Source: Halothiobacillus sp.
GTDB lineage: Bacteria > Pseudomonadota > Gammaproteobacteria > Halothiobacillales > Halothiobacillaceae
Reading direction: 5' to 3'
Assembly (NCBI GenBank): GCA_023255735.1
Contig: JAGDVP010000005.1
Span: 1-64,000 of the forward strand
Length of the DNA stretch: 64,000 nucleotides
Shown: one piece after another, positions 20,944-29,965 of the stretch
Layout of the letters: each line of letters begins with the position of its first letter
Position numbering within the stretch: the stretch's first letter is position 1
Notes under the pieces: generated by a model
What the model was told of the DNA's origin: nothing
Database searches by the model: none
The model's input: the letters and a program-made list of their open reading frames with translations, nothing else
Translations under genes and position numbers: made by a program

Positions 20944-20949
20944 TACAAT
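20944..20949 (+). promoter_or_regulatory. Candidate -10 element for trhP
   Basis: TACAAT matches the sigma70 -10 consensus well and sits 33 bases before the trhP start codon. No good -35 hexamer lies at the usual 16-18 base spacing (the region reads CCAGTG), so any promoter here may need an activator. The nearby inverted repeat is a possible site for one. Confidence 0.35.
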
Positions 20950-20982
20950 ACCCGACTATTTTCTTGTGAAAGGTCGTTGTGA

Positions 20983-22392
20983 ATGAAAGCCCCTGAATTA
21001 TTGTCGCCGGCCGGCACCCTCAAATCGATGCGCTATGCGTTTGCCTACGGCGCTGATGCCATTTATGCCGGCATGCCGCGTTATAGCTTGCGGGTGCGTA
21101 ATAACGATTTTCTCGAAGATAATCTGCGCATCGGGATTGATGAAGCGCATGCCGCCGGTAAAAAGTTCTTTATGACGGTGAATTTATCGCCGCACAACGC
21201 GAAGCTTAAAACCTTTATTAAAGACATGACGCCGTTGATTGAAATGCAGCCTGATGCATTGATTATGGCCGATCCGGGCTTAATTATGATGGTGCGTAAA
21301 GAGTGGCCGGATATGCCGATTCACCTCTCGGTGCAGGCCAATACGGTGAATTGGGCGACTGTGCAGTTTTGGAAAAACGCCGGCATTTCACGGGTTATTT
21401 TATCGCGGGAATTATCCTTGGACGAAATCAGTGAAATTCGGGATAACTGCCCGGATATGGAGCTTGAGGTATTCGTGCATGGCGCGTTGTGCATTGCTTA
21501 TTCGGGGCGGTGCTTGCTGTCGGGCTATTTTAACCACCGCGATCCTAACCAAGGCACCTGTACAAATTCTTGCCGGTGGGAATATAAAACCGAGGCGGCA
21601 TCGGAAGATATTGCCGGGGTTTATCGCCCCACTGAACGGGATATTTTGCCTTTAGAAGCCGTGGGTTCGGCCGGGCTTGAAGGCTTTGATTTATCCTTGG
21701 ATGAGGCGGGAAGCTTTGGCCCCACGGGCAGCGATACGCGCCACCCAAAGGCCGATCAGGTCTATTTTATTGAAGAGCCAAATCGCCCGGGTGAGCTGAT
21801 GCCCATCGAAGAAGATGAGCACGGCACTTATATTTTAAATTCCAAAGATTTGCGCGCGGTGGAACATGTGCAAGCCTTGGCGCGCATTGGGGTGGATTGC
21901 CTTAAAATCGAAGGCCGCACCAAGTCGCATTATTATGTGGCGCGCACCGCGCAGGTGTATCGCCGCGCGATTGATGATGCCGTTGCGGGCAAACCGTTCG
22001 ATCCTTCGCTCATAGCCGAGCTCGATAACCTCGCGCATCGTGGTTACACCGATGGGTTTTTTGAGCGCCATCACACGCGGGAATATCAAAATTACCTTGA
22101 GGGCGTATCCAAGCACCGTGAACAGCAATTTGTGGGTGAAATCACCGCGGTGCAAGGGCAATGGGCAGAAGTGGCCATCAAAAACAAACTTGCCGTGGGC
22201 GATAGCGTGACCTTTATGCTGCCCGATGGCAATGTGATCGATGCCATAGGCCAAATGCAAACCCTAGAGGGGGCGGCCATGATGGAGGCGCCGGGGGGTG
22301 GGTATCAAGTGCGCATCAAATTACCTGCGGGCGCCGAAGTTTATGGTGATAGGCTTAAATATGGCTTAATTGCCAAGCACTTAAACGGCTAA
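20983..22392 (+). CDS. trhP: tRNA 5-hydroxyuridine synthesis protein TrhP (U32 family)
   Basis: A 469-residue member of peptidase family U32 closest to YegQ/TrhP, which with prephenate makes 5-hydroxyuridine at tRNA wobble position 34. Segments: PELLSPAGTLKSMRYAFAYGADAIYAG at the start, PIHLSVQANTVNWATVQFW, then the cysteine cluster in LCIAYSGRCLLS and NQGTCTNSCRW that probably binds an iron-sulfur cluster, and KIEGRTKSHYYVARTAQVYR. An extra 30 or so residues follow the cysteine cluster (near 205-250) compared with my memory of E. coli YegQ (453 residues). Confidence 0.9.
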   Translation: MKAPELLSPAGTLKSMRYAFAYGADAIYAGMPRYSLRVRNNDFLEDNLRIGIDEAHAAGKKFFMTVNLSPHNAKLKTFIKDMTPLIEMQPDALIMADPGLIMMVRKEWPDMPIHLSVQANTVNWATVQFWKNAGISRVILSRELSLDEISEIRDNCPDMELEVFVHGALCIAYSGRCLLSGYFNHRDPNQGTCTNSCRWEYKTEAASEDIAGVYRPTERDILPLEAVGSAGLEGFDLSLDEAGSFGPTGSDTRHPKADQVYFIEEPNRPGELMPIEEDEHGTYILNSKDLRAVEHVQALARIGVDCLKIEGRTKSHYYVARTAQVYRRAIDDAVAGKPFDPSLIAELDNLAHRGYTDGFFERHHTREYQNYLEGVSKHREQQFVGEITAVQGQWAEVAIKNKLAVGDSVTFMLPDGNVIDAIGQMQTLEGAAMMEAPGGGYQVRIKLPAGAEVYGDRLKYGLIAKHLNG

Positions 22393-22396
22393 ATTC

Positions 22397-23578
22397 ATGC
22401 AGATTTTAGCGCGGTATTTGGTGCGTGAATCGGTGATGGCTACCCTAGGGGTGAGCTTGACCTTACTACTCATCATGCTGGCTAATTTGCTGGCGCGCGT
22501 GCTGGCGCAAGCAGCGGAGGGCAGTTTACCTACAAGCTTAATTCCCGCCTTAATGGGGTTTAATGCCGTCAAGCTTTTGATTTATGTGCTGCCGGTGGGC
22601 TTGTTTATCGGTTTAATGTTTGCGTTAGGCCGGATGAGCCGCGATTCAGAACTGACCGTGCTGCGCTCTTGTGGTTTTAGCCTCGCCCATTTGAGCCGTG
22701 CCATTTTGTGGTTAGCCATTCCCGTAAGCTTGCTGACCGCGAGTATTTCGCTTGTGATTTATCCCGGCTTGCAACAGATGCAAACGCAGATGCTGCAAGC
22801 GGCGCGCAATGCGCAAATTGGCGATCAGCTCCCCGTGGGGCGCTTTATTGAAGACCCTTCCGGTCAAGCGGTTTTGTATGTGGGCAGCAAGGTCAAAGAC
22901 GGTTATGCCGATATTTTTGCCTTCAATGAGCCGTTAAAAAAATCGCCCACAGCCCAGCCAAATGTCCACATCCCAGCAACGTCTGAGGGTAGCAATAATG
23001 CAGGTCAAAAGCCTGGGGTGGAAATGGCGCCCTTTGGCACGCTGGCTCAAGATGATCAAGGCCATCGCTATGTGGTCCTCTCGCAAGGGCGCCGCATTCA
23101 AGGCGCGGCGGGCGAGCCGGACTGGACTGTTATTGATTACCAAACCCATGAGCTTTTAGTGCCCGGCGCTGATCGCCCCATGGCACCTGCGGAAAATCAA
23201 AAATCTTCATTCGATTTGCTGCACTCGTCGGTGCCGGGTGATCAGGCGGAGTTTTTTTATCGTTTATCTCAAGCGATCTCGGTGCTTATTTTGGCGCTGA
23301 TTGCCGTGCCGCTGGCGCAATCTCGGCCGCGTTCAGGGCGGTATGGGCGCCTATTTTGGGCGTTCCTCATCTATGCCATTTATTTTAATGTGATCGCCAT
23401 GACGCAAAACTTTATTAAAACTGGCGATTTAGGTTTGATGCAGGGGTTAGTGATTAGCCACGGGTTATTTCTCACCTTATGGCTTGGCGTTTTGTGGTGG
23501 GTGAATGGCGGCGGGCGGCGGCTTGTTGCTTATGGCCGGCGTCAATTATCACCGCGTTTTCGGCCGGATGCGTACTAA
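22397..23578 (+). CDS. lptF: LPS export permease LptF
   Basis: A 393-residue inner-membrane permease of the LptB2FG ABC transporter, which extracts lipopolysaccharide from the inner membrane and drives it along LptC/LptA. The YjgP/YjgQ family start LARYLVRESVMATLGVSL is followed by three membrane helices, a large periplasmic beta-jellyroll (about 130-285) and three C-terminal helices. The jellyroll contains a Pro/Asn/Gly-rich stretch near 180-205 that looks like an inserted loop. The stop overlaps the lptG start (TAATG). Confidence 0.94.
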   Translation: MQILARYLVRESVMATLGVSLTLLLIMLANLLARVLAQAAEGSLPTSLIPALMGFNAVKLLIYVLPVGLFIGLMFALGRMSRDSELTVLRSCGFSLAHLSRAILWLAIPVSLLTASISLVIYPGLQQMQTQMLQAARNAQIGDQLPVGRFIEDPSGQAVLYVGSKVKDGYADIFAFNEPLKKSPTAQPNVHIPATSEGSNNAGQKPGVEMAPFGTLAQDDQGHRYVVLSQGRRIQGAAGEPDWTVIDYQTHELLVPGADRPMAPAENQKSSFDLLHSSVPGDQAEFFYRLSQAISVLILALIAVPLAQSRPRSGRYGRLFWAFLIYAIYFNVIAMTQNFIKTGDLGLMQGLVISHGLFLTLWLGVLWWVNGGGRRLVAYGRRQLSPRFRPDAY

Positions 23579-24687
23579 TGGGTTTGCTTGATCGGTACCT
23601 TATTCGGGTCGTGGTGCTGGGTGGTTTAGCATCGACGGCGGCTTTTGGGCTGCTCATTCTCATATTCGGCGCGATTGATGAATTACCCAAAGTGGATGCG
23701 ACTTATCACGTTTTGGATGCGATGACGTTCGTATTGCTCACCATGCCGGGCTATCTCTATGATTTTTATCCTGCGGCGGTGTTGGTGGGCGGGCTTTTGG
23801 GGTTGGGTAGCATGGCTGCCCATTCTGAACTCACCGTGATGCGTGCCTCGGGTATGTCGATGCTGCGGTTGGCGCGCCCGGTACTATTGGGCGGGGTTAT
23901 TCTGGCGCTCCTCGGGATGTTGATGGGCGAAACCGTCGGCGCCTGGGGTCAAGAAAAAGCTAATCAAATGCGTGCCGAGGCGCGGGGCAGTGGCGTGAGT
24001 GTGAACCTTAAATCGGGGCTGTGGTTGCGCGATGGGGATCGGTTTATTAACGTGCAGCAGGCTTTGGTGGGTGGGCGCTTAAATCATGTGCGGGTATTTA
24101 CGATTAATGCACAAAGCTTGCCTGATCGCATCATGACCGCGAGCTATGCGACCAGCGAAGGCGGCGATTTATGGCGATTATATGATGTGCGCGAATCCAC
24201 GTTATCAACTGCCCCACCGGGCGGTGCGGTTGTGGTACACACTGAACCTGTGCGCGAACATGTGCATTTATTCTCGCAAAAAATCCTGAATATCGCCGTG
24301 CTTAACCCCCGCCATATGAATATTATTCAGCTGAGCACTTATGTGCGTTATCTTAAACAAAATCAACTAGATGCCTCAGCCTATACCGCAGCTCTTTGGG
24401 CGCGGGTATTCGCCCCCATCTCCGTGCTGGTGATGTTGTTTGTAACCTTGCCTTTTGTGTTTGCGCCCCAGCGGGGCGGTGGGGCAGGGCGCTGGCTGTT
24501 TATCGCCATTGTGCTTGGGGTGGTGTATCTCACGCTGGGGCAAATTGTGTCGGCTTTTGCACCGGTTTATGGGGCGGGGCACGCATGGGTGCCCTTTTTA
24601 AGTGCGGCGTTACCGCCCGTACTTTTTGGTGGCTTGGGCTTTTGGGCGCTGCGCCGATTTAACCCCGCCCGCCGCATTAACGCCTAA
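23578..24687 (+). CDS. lptG: LPS export permease LptG
   Basis: A 369-residue second permease of the LPS exporter. It has the same layout as LptF: helices at about 10-115, a periplasmic jellyroll at about 130-265 and helices to the end. Typical segments are LLDRYLIRVVVLGGL, MAAHSELTVMRASGMSMLRLARPVL and LNPRHMNIIQLSTYVRYLKQNQ. The ATG at 23578 shares one base with the lptF stop. A longer frame from 23479 runs inside lptF and is rejected. lptB, lptA and lptC are not in the window. Confidence 0.95.
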   Translation: MGLLDRYLIRVVVLGGLASTAAFGLLILIFGAIDELPKVDATYHVLDAMTFVLLTMPGYLYDFYPAAVLVGGLLGLGSMAAHSELTVMRASGMSMLRLARPVLLGGVILALLGMLMGETVGAWGQEKANQMRAEARGSGVSVNLKSGLWLRDGDRFINVQQALVGGRLNHVRVFTINAQSLPDRIMTASYATSEGGDLWRLYDVRESTLSTAPPGGAVVVHTEPVREHVHLFSQKILNIAVLNPRHMNIIQLSTYVRYLKQNQLDASAYTAALWARVFAPISVLVMLFVTLPFVFAPQRGGGAGRWLFIAIVLGVVYLTLGQIVSAFAPVYGAGHAWVPFLSAALPPVLFGGLGFWALRRFNPARRINA

Positions 24688-24731
24688 GTAACCACTGAAC
24701 AAGGAACCTCTTCAATGGGACGGATTTTTGA

Positions 24732-26993
24732 ATGAGTTTTGATGAATTGCCTTTGAAAAAAAATCTCACCTCCTTAAGTGGCACAGATAGTTTTGAGCGA
24801 CGCTCAATCGCCGAATTCTCAGAGCAGGCCTATCTTAATTACGCCATGTATGTGATTTTGGATCGCGCCTTGCCTAATGTGTGCGATGGGCTTAAACCCG
24901 TGCAACGGCGCATTATTTATGCCATGAGTGAGCTTGGGTTGAATGCTGGCGCCAAGCATAAAAAATCGGCGCGCACCGTGGGCGATGTGATTGGCAAATT
25001 CCACCCGCACGGCGATTCAGCCTGCTATGAAGCCATGGTATTAATGGCGCAACCCTTCTCCTACCGTTATCCCCTGATCGATGGCCAAGGGAATTTCGGC
25101 TCACCGGATGATCCTAAATCGTTTGCCGCCATGCGCTATACCGAATCACGGCTTACGGCCTATGCCAATAACTTACTGGCTGAAACCGAGCTTGGCACCG
25201 TTGATTGGCAGCCCAATTTTGATGGCACGCTAGAGGAGCCTGTGCTGCTGCCCGCGCGCTTGCCCAATGTGTTGTTGAATGGCGGCATGGGGATTGCGGT
25301 CGGGCTTTCCACCGATATTCCGCCGCATAATTTGCGCGAAGTGGTGAATGCCACTTTAGCTTTGCTCGATAACGCCGAGAGCACCGTTGAGGATTTATGC
25401 CGCCATGTGCGCGCGCCGGATTTTCCGACAGAAGCCGAAATCATCACCCCGCCCGATGAACTGGTGCACATGTATCGAACCGGCACAGGCTCGGTGCGCC
25501 AGCGCGCGCGCTTTGAAATCGAACAAGGTGAAATTGTCATCACTGCCCTGCCGTTTCAAGTGTCGGGCAGTAAAATTCTGGAGCAAATTGCCGGGCAAAT
25601 GAACGCCAAAAAGCTGCCTATGGTGAGCGATTTGCGCGATGAATCCGATCATGAAGCGCCCACTCGGCTCGTGATTATTCCGCGCAGCAGGCAAGTGGAT
25701 ACCGATGCGCTGATGGCGCATTTATTTGCTACTACCGATTTGGAAAAAAGCTACCGCATCAACATGAACGTGATTGCCCTAGATGGCCGTCCTCGGGTCA
25801 TGAATTTGAAAGAACTCCTAGCCGAATGGCTGATATTTCGCCAACACACCGTCACCCGCCGGCTCAACTGGCGGCTGGCTAAACTGGAGCTGCGGCTCGA
25901 GGTTTTGGCCGGCTTGCTCATCGCGTTTCTCAATATCGATGAAGTCATTGCCGTCATTCGGGAGGCCGATGACCCCAAAGCCGAACTCATGGCTCGGTTT
26001 GAGCTCAGCCAAAGACAAGCCGAAGCCATCTTAGAAATCCGCCTTCGCCAACTGGCCAAACTCGAAGAAATTGCCCTGCGCAAAGAGCAAGACGATCTGC
26101 TCGCCGAAGCGGCGCACATTCACGCCTTGCTGGCCGATGAAGCCGCCCTAAAAGGGCTATTGCGCGATGAATTGCAGGCCGATGCCAAACTCTATGGCGA
26201 TAATCGCCGCTCGCGGCTGGTCACGCGCGATGCCGCCCAAGCGCTCAATGAAACCGCTTTAATCGTGAGCGAACCTGTCACCATTGTTCTAAGCCAAAAT
26301 GGCTGGATTCGCGCGGCCAAAGGTCATGATGTCGATCCGCTTGGCCTATCCTACAAAGCCGGTGATGCCTATCTTGCGCACGTGCTGGGTAAATCGACCC
26401 AAACCGCTGTGCTATTTGATGACACCGGTCGCGCCTACGCACTGCCCGCGCATAGCCTGCCTTCCGCACGCGGGCAGGGCGAGCCCTTAACCGGACGCCT
26501 AAGCCCGCCCGCCGGTGCCCAATTCACCCAATTGCTTCTAGCCGATGAAGCTGACGCCATTTTGCTTTATCAATCAAGCGGCTATGGTTTTATCGTGCCC
26601 TACTTAGAGTTAATCAGCCGGCAGCGCGCAGGCAAACTCATTCTCAGCTTGCAAGCGGGCGCCACCTTGGGTGTGCCCCTGCGCCTCAATTCCGCCGCCA
26701 CTCGTCTTGCACTCGCCACGAGCGACGGCCATGTGCTGATTATTGAGGCGGGCGATATTCCCAAGCTCGCCAAAGGCCGGGGCAATAAACTCATTGGCCT
26801 TAAAGCCGGCAGTCACGTCGTTGCTGCTTGCGCTTTAACCGCGAAAGACAGCTTGAAAATTCAATCCGGCGCGCGTTCCGTTACCTTGCGCGGTATCGAT
26901 TTTGAAAATTATTGCGGCGCTCGCGCCAGCCGTGGCCGCTTATTACCCCGAGGCTTTCAACGGGTAGAAACCTTAATGGCAACCCATGAGTAA
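24732..26993 (+). CDS. parC: DNA topoisomerase IV subunit A
   Basis: A 753-residue DNA-cleaving subunit of topoisomerase IV, which unlinks daughter chromosomes. The catalytic tyrosine is Y136 in [10 protein letters not shown]. The quinolone-determining segment reads [10 protein letters not shown], with the wild-type Ser96 and Glu100. The winged helix, tower and coiled-coil gate fill residues up to about 490, followed by a shortened beta-pinwheel C-terminal domain. ParC rather than GyrA is indicated by length and by the absence of a GyrA-box. parE is not adjacent. Confidence 0.95.
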   Translation: MSFDELPLKKNLTSLSGTDSFERRSIAEFSEQAYLNYAMYVILDRALPNVCDGLKPVQRRIIYAMSELGLNAGAKHKKSARTVGDVIGKFHPHGDSACYEAMVLMAQPFSYRYPLIDGQGNFGSPDDPKSFAAMRYTESRLTAYANNLLAETELGTVDWQPNFDGTLEEPVLLPARLPNVLLNGGMGIAVGLSTDIPPHNLREVVNATLALLDNAESTVEDLCRHVRAPDFPTEAEIITPPDELVHMYRTGTGSVRQRARFEIEQGEIVITALPFQVSGSKILEQIAGQMNAKKLPMVSDLRDESDHEAPTRLVIIPRSRQVDTDALMAHLFATTDLEKSYRINMNVIALDGRPRVMNLKELLAEWLIFRQHTVTRRLNWRLAKLELRLEVLAGLLIAFLNIDEVIAVIREADDPKAELMARFELSQRQAEAILEIRLRQLAKLEEIALRKEQDDLLAEAAHIHALLADEAALKGLLRDELQADAKLYGDNRRSRLVTRDAAQALNETALIVSEPVTIVLSQNGWIRAAKGHDVDPLGLSYKAGDAYLAHVLGKSTQTAVLFDDTGRAYALPAHSLPSARGQGEPLTGRLSPPAGAQFTQLLLADEADAILLYQSSGYGFIVPYLELISRQRAGKLILSLQAGATLGVPLRLNSAATRLALATSDGHVLIIEAGDIPKLAKGRGNKLIGLKAGSHVVAACALTAKDSLKIQSGARSVTLRGIDFENYCGARASRGRLLPRGFQRVETLMATHE

Positions 26994-27082
26994 ATCGAAA
27001 AAGTAGAACCAAACCGCTTCCGGTTTCGCTGCAAATTGAATTTTTGTGACCGCCCCCCCTACCATCGCGCCAAAAACTTCAG

Positions 27083-27088
27083 TACAAT
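27083..27088 (+). promoter_or_regulatory. -10 element of the tRNA-Leu promoter
   Basis: TACAAT lies 9 bases before the first tRNA nucleotide, giving a start site almost at the tRNA 5' end. The bases between (GCGCCGCCT) are GC-rich, as in stable-RNA promoters subject to stringent control. A -35 element at the normal distance would be the poor TACCAT (27060-27065). Confidence 0.5.
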
Positions 27089-27097
27089 GCGCCGCCT

Positions 27098-27181
27098 GCC
27101 CGGGTGGTGAAACTGGTAGACACAAGAGACTTAAAATCTCTCGATCGAAAGATCGTGCCGGTTCGATTCCGGCTCCGGGCA
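27098..27181 (+). tRNA. tRNA-Leu (anticodon TAA)
   Basis: A class II tRNA of 84 bases. The acceptor stem is GCCCGGG (27098-27104) with TCCGGGC (27174-27180), including one G-T pair. The anticodon stem is AGAGA/TCTCT around loop CTTAAAA, giving anticodon TAA (27132-27134). A long variable arm (GATC-GAAA-GATC) and the T arm GCCGG-TTCGATT-CCGGC follow. The discriminator is A. The bases after it read CACA, so the CCA end is not encoded and must be added by nucleotidyltransferase. Confidence 0.96.
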
Positions 27182-27227
27182 CACAATTTAAGGGGTTTTT
27201 ACGTTCCAGATAAAACCAACCAAACAC

Positions 27228-27267
27228 AAAAACTCGCATTTAAATTCAACATGCGGGTTTTTTTTTG
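27228..27267 (+). terminator. Intrinsic terminator after tRNA-Leu
   Basis: An imperfect inverted repeat, AAACTCGCAT and ATGCGGGTTT with an 11-base loop and one G-T pair, is followed by a run of eight or more T (to about 27266). It is well placed to end the tRNA-Leu transcript. Confidence 0.7.
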
Positions 27268-27472
27268 CTTGTTGGGTTCCGTTTGCGCATGGCCGCCCAA
27301 TGCGGTGCGTGGATTTCAGGGGTGTGGCGTCATCCCACTTGGCCGGCGCGTGTTGAGCGGTTTTTGTGCCGTGCATAGCGGTGGGTGCCCACCGAATTGA
27401 GCCCAGCTGTCGCGTCAGGGTTAAAGTTGCCACCTTAGTTTCTTAATAACCCATTTATCTCAATAGGATCCT

Positions 27473-27859
27473 ATGATTAGTAAGCCAACTGATGTGATTG
27501 ATGCGTTTGCCGAGGGCGTAAATACCCATAATTCGGATCTCTTGATTAGCCTGTATGACCCTCGGGCGGTATTGATTCCGACCTTTTCTGGGCGCAGCCG
27601 TAAAACAACGGAACAGATTGCCGATTACTTTCAAACGCTCATCCAAAAGCCCGGGCTGGGCATTAGTTTGCACGATAAAACCGTGAATATTATCCCGGTG
27701 CAAGACGAGATTTATGCCTTAAGCGGCTTGTATTTATGGCGTTTTTCGGTAGACGATGAGCTATTAAACTTCGAAGCGCGTTTCAGTTATGTGGTGAATT
27801 TGGGTTTAAAAAGCCCGATTTTGCAACACCACTCATCACAAATTCCGCGCTCATTGTAA
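27473..27859 (+). CDS. SnoaL/CaMKII-association-domain-like protein
   Basis: A 128-residue protein with the cone-shaped NTF2/SnoaL-like fold expected from its pattern: an N-terminal helical segment (VIDAFAEGVNTHNSDLLISLYDPRAVLIPTFSG), a DYFQTLIQKPGLGISL stretch and a C-terminal ILQHHSSQIP typical of the DUF4440/CaMKII-association-domain group. No catalytic residues can be assigned. AGGATCCT precedes the ATG. It stands alone between tRNA-Leu and the convergent transglutaminase gene. Such proteins may bind small ligands; no function can be assigned here. Confidence 0.75.
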   Translation: MISKPTDVIDAFAEGVNTHNSDLLISLYDPRAVLIPTFSGRSRKTTEQIADYFQTLIQKPGLGISLHDKTVNIIPVQDEIYALSGLYLWRFSVDDELLNFEARFSYVVNLGLKSPILQHHSSQIPRSL

Positions 27860-27943
27860 GCGCCGATTCGCCCAAGCCTTTGACCCGCAAAGTTGCGGCG
27901 GGATTTTATGCATACCCTGACCATAAGATTTCATTGGGCGTTA

Positions 27944-29965
27944 TCATCGGCTCAGTTTTTTGCGCCAATAGAGCCAATTGAGTTGCCGTGCGAGGTTTTT
28001 CGCTTTCAGTTTGGCTAGCGCTTGGCTTTTTTTACTGAACGCTGCCGCAAAAAACCATTGGCTAAAAAGTGATTGGGTTTGCGTGAGCTGCGTGCGGTGC
28101 GCGGGAAAGGCTGTGGCAGCGCGCTCGATATAGGCAGACAGGGTTTCACCGGCCTCGCGCGAAACGTTTAAGCGCCGCAAAGCCCGCTCAACGGGTTGCC
28201 AGGCTTTTTCTGCGGGTGGCATGGGCTGGATGGCTTGGCTTATTTTTTTCCAAATAAAGAACACGCCGGCCCAGGTGAGCAGGGTAGCAATGAGACTTAA
28301 GAGCAGTTGTGCGCCCGTATTTAAGTTTTTGAGCCCAAAGGTTTGCAGAAAATCGATTTGGGCGCTGCCGCTGTAGCCTAGTATGTATTGGTTCCAGCCG
28401 TTTTCTAGTCGGTCATTGAGTTGGGACCATTCCCGCGCGATGCCTTCGGTGTGGCGCAAACTTACAGGTAAGGTATCGTCTTGTCGTGCTGCGTTGGCAA
28501 AGCCTGTATTGATCCGCTCAGGTGCGACCATGGTGGTGGGGTCCACTTGAATCCAGCCTTTATCTTTAACCCAAATTTCACTCCAGGCATGCGCGTCGGC
28601 TTGCCGCACCAAGAGATAATCACCGATCACTTCGCCGCCTTGGTAGCCGGTTACGATGCGGGCGGGAATGCCCGCCGCGCGCATTAATAAGGTAAAGGCG
28701 CTGGCGTAATGCTCGCAGTAGCCTTTTTTGGTTTGGAACAAAAACTCATCCATGCGGTTTTCTCCCATCAACTTGCCCGGCCTTAGGGTGTAACTGAAGC
28801 CCTCGGTGTGAAAGTAGGACAGGATGCGATCACGGATTTCAAGCGCGGGGAGGCCCCGCAGAGGTTCTGCCAAGGCTTTAAGCTTGGGATCCCCATCGGG
28901 CAGGCTTAGATTTTCAATGCGATCTGCGCGCGGCAGGGGCGTGGGATCAAGCCGATAGTGTGTTGCGGATGTGACGGTGTAGCGCGTTCGATCGGTTAGG
29001 GGGCGGCTTGAAAATAAGCTCGCGGTGTCGCTTAAAACCGTATTGGCTGGCAAGGCGATTGGAACTGCTAACGAGGGCATAAAGCGGCGCTCTGAGGGCT
29101 CAAGGGTAATAGTGTAGGTCACATCCCTATCGGGGCTCGCAAATACATCGGGCGGTGTTATCGCATCGAATCCATTGGGCAGCTTGGCATGCCAGGTACC
29201 GTTTATTTCTCGACTCATGACCAAAACCCGCCAATAACGTTCGGTGGGCGGAATCATCGCGCCTTTAAAGCTTACCCGAAATGCGGGGGTGTCATCGGTG
29301 GCAAGTTGTTCAAATGCGCCGGCGGTTAGGCTATCGGCAAGGCCGGTTTTGGCCTGTTGCGTTGTGGGTTGCTGGGTACCCCAGAGTGCGCCGGGCGGCC
29401 TTGGAAATAAAATAAACAGCGTTATTGCGATCGGTAAGCCTGCCAGCATTAACCCCAAAGAGGCGCGGATGCGCGGTTTTATGGCAACAAGGCTTGGGTT
29501 GCTCAAACCGATCCAAGCGGTAACAAGGCCGGCAAATAAAATGAGCGCGAGTAAGGTGGTTGTGATTCCTTGGTCAAACAAAAGAAGGCTTGTAATGAGA
29601 AAAAAACCTAATAATAACAATGCATTTTGATCGCGAGTCGCTCGGGTTTCGAGCAGTTTGAGCAGGGCGGCTAAGGTGAGTAAGGCGGTGCCCGCATCGC
29701 GCCCCCAAAGGCTGTGATAACTTAAAAACACCCCCAAACCCGCCAATAAACCCAATGAAATCAAAAGAAATTGCGGCGGGCGGGGCCAGTTGCGCCATTC
29801 ATGAAAAAAACGCCACATAAGCCCCGCCATCACGAGCGGAATAGCCCACACAGGCATGTGGCTTAAATGCGCCAAAATGGCTAAACCAATCACAAAACCT
29901 AATGGAATATCCAAGCGAAAACGATGACTGGCGTGCGGCGCTGGGCGGGCGCTGTGTGGAGTCAT
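27944..29965 (-). CDS. TgpA-type membrane transglutaminase-like protein
   Basis: A 673-residue inner-membrane protein. Several N-terminal helices (DUF3488, about 20-190) are followed by a periplasmic transglutaminase-like domain with an intact Cys-His-Asp triad: C417 in KKGYCEHYASAF, H459 in DAHAWSEIW and D475 in QVDPT. One further membrane helix (about 555-575) and a C-terminal cytoplasmic DUF4129 segment end it. Pseudomonas TgpA has this build and is important for viability; its substrate is not known. It overlaps the DUF58 gene by four bases, forming a two-gene operon. Confidence 0.9.
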   Translation of the reverse strand: MTPHSARPAPHASHRFRLDIPLGFVIGLAILAHLSHMPVWAIPLVMAGLMWRFFHEWRNWPRPPQFLLISLGLLAGLGVFLSYHSLWGRDAGTALLTLAALLKLLETRATRDQNALLLLGFFLITSLLLFDQGITTTLLALILFAGLVTAWIGLSNPSLVAIKPRIRASLGLMLAGLPIAITLFILFPRPPGALWGTQQPTTQQAKTGLADSLTAGAFEQLATDDTPAFRVSFKGAMIPPTERYWRVLVMSREINGTWHAKLPNGFDAITPPDVFASPDRDVTYTITLEPSERRFMPSLAVPIALPANTVLSDTASLFSSRPLTDRTRYTVTSATHYRLDPTPLPRADRIENLSLPDGDPKLKALAEPLRGLPALEIRDRILSYFHTEGFSYTLRPGKLMGENRMDEFLFQTKKGYCEHYASAFTLLMRAAGIPARIVTGYQGGEVIGDYLLVRQADAHAWSEIWVKDKGWIQVDPTTMVAPERINTGFANAARQDDTLPVSLRHTEGIAREWSQLNDRLENGWNQYILGYSGSAQIDFLQTFGLKNLNTGAQLLLSLIATLLTWAGVFFIWKKISQAIQPMPPAEKAWQPVERALRRLNVSREAGETLSAYIERAATAFPAHRTQLTQTQSLFSQWFFAAAFSKKSQALAKLKAKNLARQLNWLYWRKKLSR

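Noticed and set aside
27104..27400. 98-codon frame starting inside tRNA-Leu
   Set aside because: It translates the tRNA and its terminator; no coding signal.
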